Shown here in pieces: positions 9,506-18,158 of a stretch of 64,000 nt of DNA (its first letter is position 1; each line of letters begins with the position of its first letter). The notes under the pieces were generated by a model. The model was not told the origin of the DNA. It made no database searches and saw only the letters and a list, made by a program, of their open reading frames with translations. The stretch comes from PGYR01 sp034670025. GTDB taxonomy: Bacteria; Bacteroidota; Ignavibacteria; Kapaibacteriales; UBA2268. The stretch covers positions 930,001 to 994,000 of the forward strand of contig JAXMOE010000001.1 of the NCBI GenBank assembly GCA_034670025.1, read 5' to 3'. Both the position numbers and the translations under genes were made by a program.

Positions 9506-9847
9506 ATGCAAGGCGACAAAAACAATCAGAATCCTCAGAAAAAAAGTTTGAATGTAGAATTAACCGACGAAATAGCACAAGGAACTTATTCTAACTTAGC
9601 AATAATTGCTCACAGTAAAGCAGAATTCGTTATTGATTTCACTCGAGTGCTGCCAGGTGCACCAAAAGCTAAAGTGCAGTCCAGAATCATAATGACTCCA
9701 CAGCATGCTAAGATGTTAGCAAGAGCACTAAATGATAATATAGCAAAATTTGAAAATATCAATGGTGAAATCAAATTAGAAGGTGGTGGAAATATGAATA
9801 ATTTCCCAGGGTTCAACACTGACACTGAGAACACCAAAATAAATTAA
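9506..9847 (+). CDS. DUF3467 family protein
   Basis: This 113-residue cytoplasmic protein matches the small DUF3467 family: the block GTYSNLAIIAHSKAEFVIDF, then an SRIIMTPQHAKMLARALNDN block. The function of the family is unknown. The C-terminal 25 residues are Asn/Gly-rich and probably disordered. It lies 10 bp after the TPR gene and 23 bp before the flippase gene, so it is likely co-transcribed with both. Confidence 0.85.
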   Translation: MQGDKNNQNPQKKSLNVELTDEIAQGTYSNLAIIAHSKAEFVIDFTRVLPGAPKAKVQSRIIMTPQHAKMLARALNDNIAKFENINGEIKLEGGGNMNNFPGFNTDTENTKIN

Positions 9848-9870
9848 TTTGGCAGGAGCCATCGATTTAG

Positions 9871-11286
9871 ATGTCATCTTCCAATCGAAAATTATTAGAA
9901 AATTTATCTTTCCAGTCAATTGCAGAATTTGCTGGTAAAGGTTTACAAGCCATATATTACTTATACTTTGCCAATGTGATTGGAGTTGAAGGAAATGGAA
10001 TATATGGCTATGCTATGTCCATAGTTATTTATTTTATTCTGATAGTCGAATTTGGGATAGATATATACGGTATGCGTACCGTTGCAAAGGATTCTAATAA
10101 TGTAAGAAAATATGTTGACCATATATTTTCCCTACGTTTATTTTTGGCTTTCTGTTCTTACTCACTCTTAGCTGTGTTTGCTTTCTTATTCATCGAACAA
10201 GAATTGGTCCGATATGCCTTATTGATATTAGGTTTTAATATCTTTTCAAGTGCACTATTACTGAGTTGGGTGTTCCAAGGGATTGAGAAAATGGGGATTG
10301 TTGCAGTTCGTCAGGTATTAGTCTCATTACTAACTGTTGTTCTTATTTATATTTTTGTTACAGAGTCTAGTGACCTTTTACTAGCTTTGAGTATAATATC
10401 TTTTTCGTTATTAATCAATAGCATAGTAATGGTTGTCTATTATATTACTAAAATTGGGAAAATAAATTTACAGATTAACAAAGCAAAATGGAAGAACATT
10501 ATTACTGCAGCCATTCCAATTGGTTTCTATTCTGTTTTGATTATGATTATGAATAATGTCGATTTAACATTAATTGGTACACTTCTAACTAATTTTGAGA
10601 CTGAGACTGGAATCTACAATGCTGCCTTCAGGATTACAATATTTGCCATTGTGCCATCGATAGTTATTCAAAATTCATTTTTCCCTCAGCTATCCAGAGC
10701 CACTACAAATGAAGAACGTTTACCATTGTTAAAAAAATACATCAAAGCAATTGTAGTCGTTGGTGCTTTGGCTGGCGTTATTACTTATGTATATTCTGAT
10801 TTTCTTATTCATTCATTACTTTCAGATGAGTACGCAAAATCTATAGATTTGATGAAAGTATTTGCTTTTTCTATATTTGTAAAATTCATTAATGTAGCTT
10901 TGGCTTCAACATTAGTTGCTTGGAATTTAGAAAAAAAAGTTTTGTATGGTACTGCTTTTGCTGTATTGTTCAACGTAATTGTTGATTTACTTATGATTCC
11001 TGAGTATGGGGCTTATGGTGCTACAATAGCTACAATTATAGCAGAGAGTACATTAATGCTAGTACTTGCTTACAATGTCTATAAACAAACTGGTCAAATG
11101 ACTTTAAAATATGGTATTATGATTTTACCAATTGCTTTAGTATCGTTACTACCATCTTATTTATACATTAATGATAGTGTTAATAATATTGTCGGAATGA
11201 TTGCATTGGTAATAATTTATATTTTAATTGTAAACTATACTGGCTTCTTTAATATTTTTGGAATCAAAAAATACTTTAAAAAATGA
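9871..11286 (+). CDS. Wzx-type lipid-linked saccharide flippase
   Basis: The 471 residues contain 12 or more hydrophobic segments, with the N-terminal pattern of the MOP/polysaccharide-transport superfamily (GKGLQAIYYLYFANVIGVEG, residues 19-38). Members move undecaprenyl- or polyprenyl-linked saccharides across the inner membrane. The stop codon overlaps the start of the UDP-galactopyranose mutase gene by 4 bp (ATGA), which indicates translational coupling to the sugar cluster that follows. The substrate is therefore inferred to be a glycan with galactofuranose and/or arabinofuranose. A role in teichoic or O-antigen export cannot be excluded. Confidence 0.85.
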   Translation: MSSSNRKLLENLSFQSIAEFAGKGLQAIYYLYFANVIGVEGNGIYGYAMSIVIYFILIVEFGIDIYGMRTVAKDSNNVRKYVDHIFSLRLFLAFCSYSLLAVFAFLFIEQELVRYALLILGFNIFSSALLLSWVFQGIEKMGIVAVRQVLVSLLTVVLIYIFVTESSDLLLALSIISFSLLINSIVMVVYYITKIGKINLQINKAKWKNIITAAIPIGFYSVLIMIMNNVDLTLIGTLLTNFETETGIYNAAFRITIFAIVPSIVIQNSFFPQLSRATTNEERLPLLKKYIKAIVVVGALAGVITYVYSDFLIHSLLSDEYAKSIDLMKVFAFSIFVKFINVALASTLVAWNLEKKVLYGTAFAVLFNVIVDLLMIPEYGAYGATIATIIAESTLMLVLAYNVYKQTGQMTLKYGIMILPIALVSLLPSYLYINDSVNNIVGMIALVIIYILIVNYTGFFNIFGIKKYFKK

Positions 11287-12401
11287 AATATGATTATTTA
11301 ATAGTTGGAGCTGGATTTTCTGGTTGTGTTTTAGCTGAAAGAATAGCAACGCAACTTGGGAAAAAATGCTTAATTGTAGAAAAACGAAATCATATTGGTG
11401 GTAATTGCTACGATTACTATGATGATAGTGGTGTACTAATACATAAGTATGGACCACACATTTTCCACACACAAATGCAAAAAGTATGGGAATACTTATC
11501 TCAATTTACCGATTGGATTGACTATGAGCACGAGGTAAAAGCTGTCATTGATGGGAAAGAAATTCCAATACCATTCAATTTCAACTCCATCGAAAAAGCA
11601 TTTGACAATAATTATGCTCAAAAGCTCATAAGCTTACTCAAAGAAAAATATGGCGAAGGAGTAAAAATTCCTATCCTTACTTTAAGAAAAACAGACAATC
11701 CTAAGCTAAAAGAATTAGCAGAGTATATATACAAATATATATTCTTAGGATATAATATTAAGCAATGGAACATGAAACCAGAGGAATTAGACCCTTCTGT
11801 TTCTGGTCGTGTACCTGTATTTTTGAGTAGAGATGACCGATATTTCCAAGATAAATATCAAGCAATTCCTAAGCAGGGTTACACAAAACTATTTCAAAAG
11901 ATGGTTGATAATGAGAATATACATATTCAACTCCAAACAGATTACAAAGAAATAGTAGACAGTGTAGATTTTGACAAGATGATATACACAGGTCATATTG
12001 ATTACTTTTATGATTTCAAATTAGGACGACTCCCCTATCGTACCTTAGATTTCGATTTTCAAACTGTGGACAAAGAGTTCTATCAATCTGGTGCTCAGAT
12101 TAATTATCCTAATGACCACGACTATACAAGAATTACTGAATTTAAACACTTGACAAAACAAGACCATAAGAAAACAACTATAGCTTATGAATATCCCAAA
12201 GATTATAAATTTGGTGAAAATGACCCTTATTACCCTATACCAAAGGAAGACAACCTTGCACTATTCTCAAAATACAAAGAATTAGCTGAGCAAGAAAAAG
12301 ATGTTTATTTCGTAGGTAGGTTAGCTGATTACAAGTATTACAATATGGATCAGACCGTGGGTGTAGCACTACAATTATTCGAGAATAAGATTGCAAAATA
12401 A
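11283..12401 (+). CDS. glf: UDP-galactopyranose mutase
   Basis: This flavoenzyme interconverts UDP-galactopyranose and UDP-galactofuranose, the donor of Galf residues. The 372 residues show the N-terminal dinucleotide fold (GAGFSGCVLAERI, residues 9-21), the GGNCYDYYD flavin motif near residue 40, the HKYGPHIFHT stretch near 55-64, and the C-terminal VGRLADYKYYNMDQ motif that is typical of Glf. Length matches bacterial enzymes. It overlaps the flippase start by 4 bp, and its own end overlaps the TTG start of the UbiA gene by 11 bp. Confidence 0.96.
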   Translation: MKYDYLIVGAGFSGCVLAERIATQLGKKCLIVEKRNHIGGNCYDYYDDSGVLIHKYGPHIFHTQMQKVWEYLSQFTDWIDYEHEVKAVIDGKEIPIPFNFNSIEKAFDNNYAQKLISLLKEKYGEGVKIPILTLRKTDNPKLKELAEYIYKYIFLGYNIKQWNMKPEELDPSVSGRVPVFLSRDDRYFQDKYQAIPKQGYTKLFQKMVDNENIHIQLQTDYKEIVDSVDFDKMIYTGHIDYFYDFKLGRLPYRTLDFDFQTVDKEFYQSGAQINYPNDHDYTRITEFKHLTKQDHKKTTIAYEYPKDYKFGENDPYYPIPKEDNLALFSKYKELAEQEKDVYFVGRLADYKYYNMDQTVGVALQLFENKIAK

Positions 12402-13833
12402 AGTCAAAATAAAATCAAACTTACTTCCATTGTGCCTCGATTTGGATGGTACATTAATTAAAAGTGATGCACTTTTTGAGTCATTGATACAAATGCTCAA
12501 ATTGAATCCACTGCTGATATTTGTCGTCCCGTTTTGGTTAGCGAAAGGTAAACCATATCTCAAAGAAGAGATTGACAAACGAATTGATTTCAATGCTGAA
12601 CTACTTCCTTATAATGATGAACTAATAGAATATGTTAAGCAAGAAAAAACAAAAGGTAGAGAAGTATATCTTGTCACTGCAAGTCATATCTCCATTGCAA
12701 ATAAAGTTGGGAAGTATTTGGGTATATTTGACGGAATTTATGGTACTGAGAAAGGTGTCAACCTAAAGTCAAAGAAAAAAGCTGAATTTTTAAATAACAA
12801 GTTTGGCGTTGGAAATTATGTTTATGCTGGTGATGCCAAAGTAGATTATAATATATGGGAACATTCGGGAAAAGCAATTGTAGTTTCGGATAGCAGTTCA
12901 TTTATTAAGCAAGTAGAGTCCAAATTTGAAGTAGAAAAGTCATTTTATGATAAAAAAAATCTACTCAAAACGATAGTTAAAGAAATTAGAGTTTATCAAT
13001 GGGTAAAGAACATTCTACTGTTCTTACCACTTTTGTTAGCTCATTCTATCAGTAATGTAACTATGCTAACTGATGTGATTATTGGATTCTTTTCCTTTAG
13101 TTTGTCAGCCAGTTTCGTCTATGTACTCAATGATTTACTTGACTTACAATCGGACAGGAACCACCCCAGAAAGAGAAAAAGACCACTCGCTTCGGGTAAA
13201 TTACCGATTCAAATTGGGATTATTTTAGTACCAATATTGCTTGTATTAGGACTTTCATTATCATTCCTTGTTAGCTTCAAATTTCAAATTATACTCATTG
13301 TGTATATAGTATTAACAACCGCGTATTCATTCAAGTTAAAGAAGATACCAATGTTGGATATTATTCTGTTGGCGACACTATTCACAACAAGAATAGTAGC
13401 TGGAGCTTATGCCGCAGAAGTTTATTTGTCAATGTGGATTTTAGCATTTTCTATGTTCTTTTTTATGAACTTAGCGGTACTAAAAAGATATACAGAGCTA
13501 CTAACTATGAAAAAACAAAACGAAATAGAAGCGAAAGGACGTGGCTACACAGTGGAAGATATGGGGCTATTACTCAGTATTGGGCCTGCTGCTGGATTTT
13601 TATCTGTCTTGATATTTGTACTTTACATAAACAGTAGCCAAGCTACTGGGTTGTATAACAATACGGAAATATTATGGTTGATAGCACCAATATTTCTCTA
13701 TTGGATAAGCCGAATCTGGCACTTATCCGTCCGAGGTAAAATGACAGATGACCCTATTGTGTTTACCGTAAAAGACAAAGCAAGTTATATAGTTGGAATT
13801 TTAATTTTAGCAATTGTAATGTTTGCAGCATAG
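12391..13833 (+). CDS. HAD phosphatase-UbiA fusion: probable polyprenyl-phosphate phosphoribosyltransferase
   Basis: The N-terminal 185 residues are a HAD phosphatase: DLDGT at 17-21 with the nucleophile D17, T96 in TASH, and GDAKVD at 147-152. Residues about 195-480 are a UbiA prenyltransferase with eight or nine membrane segments and the motif NDLLDLQSDRNHPRKRKRP at 247-265. The DRxHPxK part is typical of decaprenyl-phosphate phosphoribosyltransferase (mycobacterial UbiA, Rv3806c). The inferred reaction is PRPP plus polyprenyl phosphate, with the HAD domain removing the 5-phosphate. The next two genes supply the epimerase pair. The start is a TTG inside glf, needed because the HAD motif begins only 16 residues later. 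Confidence 0.85.
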   Translation: MQNKVKIKSNLLPLCLDLDGTLIKSDALFESLIQMLKLNPLLIFVVPFWLAKGKPYLKEEIDKRIDFNAELLPYNDELIEYVKQEKTKGREVYLVTASHISIANKVGKYLGIFDGIYGTEKGVNLKSKKKAEFLNNKFGVGNYVYAGDAKVDYNIWEHSGKAIVVSDSSSFIKQVESKFEVEKSFYDKKNLLKTIVKEIRVYQWVKNILLFLPLLLAHSISNVTMLTDVIIGFFSFSLSASFVYVLNDLLDLQSDRNHPRKRKRPLASGKLPIQIGIILVPILLVLGLSLSFLVSFKFQIILIVYIVLTTAYSFKLKKIPMLDIILLATLFTTRIVAGAYAAEVYLSMWILAFSMFFFMNLAVLKRYTELLTMKKQNEIEAKGRGYTVEDMGLLLSIGPAAGFLSVLIFVLYINSSQATGLYNNTEILWLIAPIFLYWISRIWHLSVRGKMTDDPIVFTVKDKASYIVGILILAIVMFAA

Positions 13834-13834
13834 A

Positions 13835-15148
13835 ATGAATAACAAAAACTACATACCCTTTAACAAATACCCCAAACTCTATCCTAGTAGTGTATTGAAA
13901 CCCGTTTGGTTAACGGAAGTCAACAATACTATATTTGACACAGATTCCTCAGTTCTTTGTTACGGCAAAGGCAAAAGCTATGGAGATGTATGTCTAAATG
14001 AAGATAACACCATAATAGATATGAGCAATTTAGATCATATTAGACATTTTGACAAAGAGAAAGGGGTAATTGAATGTGAAGCTGGTATTACTCTATCTAA
14101 AATATTGGAATTCATTGTGCCGAATAACTGGTTTTTACCAGTAACACCAGGAACTAAATTTATAACCCTTGGTGGAGCAATAGCCAATGATGTACATGGT
14201 AAAAATCATCATGTTGCTGGCACTTTTGGGAATCATATTCTAGAATTTGGACTACTACGGTCAGACGGCATTACCTATAATTGCTCCGAAACAGAGAATA
14301 CAGACCTTTTCAAAGCCACCATTGGTGGACTAGGACTAACTGGTATTATAAAATATGTTCGATTCCAACTAAAACCAATCGAAACCCCCTTTATGTATGT
14401 TGAGAACATAAAGTTCAATAATTTGGACGAGTTTTATACCATCAACGAAGAATCAGAGAAGATATTCCCATACACAGTATCTTGGGTAGATTGCACAACC
14501 AAAGGTAAAACTATGGGTCGCGGTATATATATGCGTGGCAGACATGCAACTAAGAGTGAAGTAGAGAAAAACTTTATGCACAAAGATGGTGGCATACCAT
14601 TCCCTTTAGAAGCTCCATTTATCAACAACTTCACTGTGAAAGCATTTAACAAGTTGTTCTACTCAAAACAATTTAAAAAACATAGCAAACAGATAGTTCC
14701 TTATGAGCCATACTTCTACCCCCTCGATTTTGTTGATGGTTGGGAGAATGCTTATGGAAAAAATGGTTTTCTACAACATCAATTTGTGCTACCTTTTGAA
14801 GCTAGCAAAGAAATCTTAAAGCAAATATTTGAGCTTATAGTAAGTTCAGGAATGTCCTCATTCCTAACAGTATTAAAGACCTTCGGCGATATAGAGTCCC
14901 CTGGTATGTTGTCATTCCCTAAAAAAGGCATAACCTTGGCGATTGATTACAGAATGGAAGGCAGCAAAACATTAGAATTGTTAGAAAGAATTGACAATCT
15001 ATTAATCAAAAATGATGGCAGGATTTATCCAGGAAAAGATGCGAGAATGAGTAAAGAACATTTTCATACTTTTTACCCAAATTTTGATAAATTTGAACAA
15101 TTCATTGACCCAAAATTTTCCTCAAGTTTTTATAGAAGAATTAAATGA
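13835..15148 (+). CDS. DprE1-like FAD oxidase (decaprenylphosphoryl-ribose 2'-oxidase family)
   Basis: In the known pathway DprE1 oxidises polyprenyl-phospho-ribose at C2'. From the ATG at 13835 the protein has 437 residues. Seen are the PCMH-type FAD site (YGKGKSYGD 43-51), the DprE1 signature HGKNHH at 121-126 and the C-terminal YPGKDARMSKEHFHTFYP, whose K401 corresponds to Lys418 of the tuberculosis enzyme. At the position of its benzothiazinone-target Cys387 this protein has Ala369 (LAIDY). A TTG at 13823 would add four residues; the ATG one base after the upstream stop is preferred. The gene ends in a 4-bp overlap with the reductase. Confidence 0.88.
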   Translation: MNNKNYIPFNKYPKLYPSSVLKPVWLTEVNNTIFDTDSSVLCYGKGKSYGDVCLNEDNTIIDMSNLDHIRHFDKEKGVIECEAGITLSKILEFIVPNNWFLPVTPGTKFITLGGAIANDVHGKNHHVAGTFGNHILEFGLLRSDGITYNCSETENTDLFKATIGGLGLTGIIKYVRFQLKPIETPFMYVENIKFNNLDEFYTINEESEKIFPYTVSWVDCTTKGKTMGRGIYMRGRHATKSEVEKNFMHKDGGIPFPLEAPFINNFTVKAFNKLFYSKQFKKHSKQIVPYEPYFYPLDFVDGWENAYGKNGFLQHQFVLPFEASKEILKQIFELIVSSGMSSFLTVLKTFGDIESPGMLSFPKKGITLAIDYRMEGSKTLELLERIDNLLIKNDGRIYPGKDARMSKEHFHTFYPNFDKFEQFIDPKFSSSFYRRIK

Positions 15149-15885
15149 TAAAAAATATATACGTATTCGGTGCAACAAGCAAAATAGCTGAAGAAACAAT
15201 AAAACACTTTGCAAAAGACAAAGCGAATTTTTATTTAGTTGCAAGAAATAGCGACAAATTAGAAATTGTAAAAAACGATTTGATTTCCAGAGGTGCAGTT
15301 AGTGTTCATACCGAGAAGTGTGATGCTTTGGAATATGACAAACACGAATCTACTATTGAAAATGCAGCACAAGCAATGGGGAATATAGATTTAGTTTACA
15401 TTGCCCACGGTACGTTGCCAGATAATGAAGGAATTCGTAATAATCAAGCAAAGCTTTTAGAAGAGTTTAATATCAATTGCAATAGTACTTTATCGCTTTG
15501 TAGTGCAGCTTCGGGTTACTTTGAAAAAGAAGGGAAAGGTACACTTGCAGTAATATCTTCAGTAGCTGGTGAAAGAGGAAGACAAAGTAATTTTGTTTAT
15601 GGTGCAGCCAAAAGTGCCGTTACAGAATACCTTTCTGGACTTCGTAATCGCCTTTACAAAAGTGGAATCAAGGTGATTACCATCAAACCGGGTATGGTAG
15701 AAACTCCAATGACTGCAGAAATGGAAAAAGGACCACTATTTGCAAAGGTTGAATCTGTTGGAAAAACTATATATACAAAAATCAAAAATGGGAATGATGT
15801 GGTCTATGTCCCTGGTTACTGGAAATTGATTATGGGAATAATTAAATCTATTCCAGAAAGTATATTCAAGAAGCTAAATATCTAA
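15145..15885 (+). CDS. DprE2-like short-chain reductase (decaprenylphosphoryl-2-keto-erythro-pentose reductase family)
   Basis: This 246-residue SDR would reduce the 2'-keto intermediate made by the upstream oxidase, completing the change from ribo to arabino configuration. It has the NAD(P)-binding GATSKIA (9-15), the catalytic serines in SSVAGERGRQSNFVYGAAK (S138/S139, Y152, K156) and a C-terminal hydrophobic helix near residues 228-245, as in DprE2. The SVAGERGRQSNF stretch closely recalls mycobacterial DprE2. ATG overlaps the previous stop by 4 bp. The 3' end overlaps by 4 bp with the convergent sensor-kinase gene. Confidence 0.87.
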   Translation: MIKNIYVFGATSKIAEETIKHFAKDKANFYLVARNSDKLEIVKNDLISRGAVSVHTEKCDALEYDKHESTIENAAQAMGNIDLVYIAHGTLPDNEGIRNNQAKLLEEFNINCNSTLSLCSAASGYFEKEGKGTLAVISSVAGERGRQSNFVYGAAKSAVTEYLSGLRNRLYKSGIKVITIKPGMVETPMTAEMEKGPLFAKVESVGKTIYTKIKNGNDVVYVPGYWKLIMGIIKSIPESIFKKLNI

Positions 15886-18074
15886 TACAAGGGTATTTTG
15901 AATGTAATTTTAGTACCTTTGTTTTCCTTCGAATCAACTGTGATTTCGCCACCGTGTTGTTCAATAGCATTGAGCATAATCATAGTACCTAATCCAGTAC
16001 CACCAGCTGAAGTGAAATAAGGTTTTAGCATGTTCTCTCGAACATCTTTACTCATCCCTACTCCATTGTCTTCGACTTCAAAATAAGCATATCTTTCATC
16101 TTTGTATGACCTAAGTATTAACTTTGAATTATCTCTGCTTTTCATTGACTTCAAGCTATTCTCAGCTGCATTTCTCATTGCTCTTGCAATCTTAGGACTA
16201 TCGGCATTGAATACAAATTCCTCATTATCAAGTAGTAATTCTACGTTAGGATGTTGTTCCATGTCAAACTCATCAATTACTGAACTAATAATATCATTTG
16301 AGTAAATTCTTGATTTATTTACCTCAGTGCTTCTACCAACTGTAACTATATCTCGTACTTTCTGATTGAGAATATTTATCTGTTTTATAATCTTATGCTT
16401 TTTATTTTCTGCACTTTCATTTACAACTTCTAACTCCTCAGAGTTAAGTTTAATTGTAGATAAATTTGTCTGCATATCGTGAGCAAGTTGTGCAAAGTTA
16501 TTCATCTTCTGTTGTTTCAACTCTTCTGTTATGTCTGTCCCAGACAGAATATACCCAGCAATACTACCAGTCGAGCGCCTCTTAATAGAAGCGTTGCAAA
16601 CAAATTCTATCAACTCGTTATTGTGATATAGGTGAATCTTTTGCTGGTAATTAGATTTCAGGTTTTTTACTTTATCGTAAAGTTGATACAAACTTTCAGT
16701 GTGATCACTAATGCAATAATATTTAAAATATCTACCCAAAGGAACAGAAGAATCAATTTCAATAAGCATCATTGCTTTTCTATTTAGATCAACAAGTTCA
16801 CCCTTCTTGTTAAATACAAAAATAAACCCATCTTCTGACAGCTCTAACAGTGCTTCATTTAGCTCTTTTTTCTTCTTATACATCAATAGCAATATAATTA
16901 TAATCACTGACAAAATAACTGGCAGAATAAACGCAGCAGTTCTGCTGAAAAAATAATAAATTGGCCCATAAGGATTTTCAACTTTACTGTAAATACGCGT
17001 TGTGTTTGTAGAAAAAGCGAAATACTTATCAGTATCAATAATTGATATTGGGTTGTTTAACTCCGTTGTTGCTATTGTGATTGGTTCAAAGTATTTGACA
17101 TTCAAATCGGTATCAAAGCTAAATACTCCATTTTGGAAAATGGCAATCAATGAATTATCTTCAAAGCCCAATTTCAAAGGTGAAATAATATAGTTTGGAA
17201 TGAAATACGTGCTGAGTATATTGAGTGACTCATCTAATTTTCTTATTGAATATTCTGTCCCATCATAGGTAATAGTATAAATTTCAAATCTACCACCTTC
17301 AGTAAAATTCAAATAATAATTATCTTTATAGCTATCAATCCAGATTTCATTTTCTAATTCTAAAGAATGATTGTAAACCGACACCTTGGAGTTACTATTG
17401 AAATGACTCTCTACTAGCAAATTATTATCAATATGAGACAAGTTAAAGCTATTAGCTTGGTCTAAACGAATCAAATCTTTTTCATACTTATGCTTAATAT
17501 TTTCTATCAAATAAATATAATTGCCCGATGATTTGAGATAATAGAAAGTAATTGAATCAATTCTACAGTAAGTATTTGGTATATAGTTATCAGTAATTAA
17601 TTGCTTAGTTTTACTAACTAAGTCGTAAAAATATAGGTTGGAATTTTTAGCAATAATATATTTTGAGTTCTTAGAGTAATGAATCCTAAATTCATCATTT
17701 ACGCTACTAAGAGTGTCTAACAAATGCAACTCTCTTACACTATAACCATCGTTGAATAAAGTTAGGAATGATCTATTGTTTGATATTACCAAACCAGCTA
17801 TTGTACTATCAGTTTGATATAAATCCCTAATCTCAGTATTATTAAGAATAAGTGATTTTTTGTCTAATTTTTTATCAAATAAATTGACAGTAGAAGTATT
17901 TTCTAACCAATTGTTCTGGATAACAATGAATTCGGAATTATTAGAAGGGTAAATAGTGCCAGATTGCAAATATCTTTGTTCTAATATAGTAGAATAGTTA
18001 TCTGCCTCGTTTGCTGTAAGAGCAATTGAGGCAAATAATAATATTAATATATATATTGAGTTATAGCTTTTAAT
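15882..18074 (-). CDS. Membrane sensor histidine kinase with PAS domain; start codon non-canonical
   Basis: Counting from the first conventional start, a TTG at 17969 (695 residues), a beta-rich extracytoplasmic sensor fills residues 1-340, one membrane helix 344-363, a PAS-like domain 372-485, HisKA with H497 (LAHDMQTNL) and HATPase_c about 590-695 (EDNGVGM, GGTGLGT). The sensor must be exported, yet that start has no signal peptide. Upstream the same frame continues for 35 codons to a stop at 18078-18080 and encodes a good signal peptide (KSYNSIYILILLFASIALTA). Its only possible initiators are ATT at 18072-18074 or ATA codons. I report the ATT frame; 15882-17969 is the conservative call. 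No cognate regulator is adjacent. Confidence 0.85.
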   Translation of the reverse strand: MKSYNSIYILILLFASIALTANEADNYSTILEQRYLQSGTIYPSNNSEFIVIQNNWLENTSTVNLFDKKLDKKSLILNNTEIRDLYQTDSTIAGLVISNNRSFLTLFNDGYSVRELHLLDTLSSVNDEFRIHYSKNSKYIIAKNSNLYFYDLVSKTKQLITDNYIPNTYCRIDSITFYYLKSSGNYIYLIENIKHKYEKDLIRLDQANSFNLSHIDNNLLVESHFNSNSKVSVYNHSLELENEIWIDSYKDNYYLNFTEGGRFEIYTITYDGTEYSIRKLDESLNILSTYFIPNYIISPLKLGFEDNSLIAIFQNGVFSFDTDLNVKYFEPITIATTELNNPISIIDTDKYFAFSTNTTRIYSKVENPYGPIYYFFSRTAAFILPVILSVIIIILLLMYKKKKELNEALLELSEDGFIFVFNKKGELVDLNRKAMMLIEIDSSVPLGRYFKYYCISDHTESLYQLYDKVKNLKSNYQQKIHLYHNNELIEFVCNASIKRRSTGSIAGYILSGTDITEELKQQKMNNFAQLAHDMQTNLSTIKLNSEELEVVNESAENKKHKIIKQINILNQKVRDIVTVGRSTEVNKSRIYSNDIISSVIDEFDMEQHPNVELLLDNEEFVFNADSPKIARAMRNAAENSLKSMKSRDNSKLILRSYKDERYAYFEVEDNGVGMSKDVRENMLKPYFTSAGGTGLGTMIMLNAIEQHGGEITVDSKENKGTKITFKIPLY

Positions 18075-18158
18075 TTTTTAAAACCAATAGAGAAAAAATA
18101 AATATAAGAAATAAATATTTCTTTGAAATAGCAAGTATCATAATATTAATATGATTAA

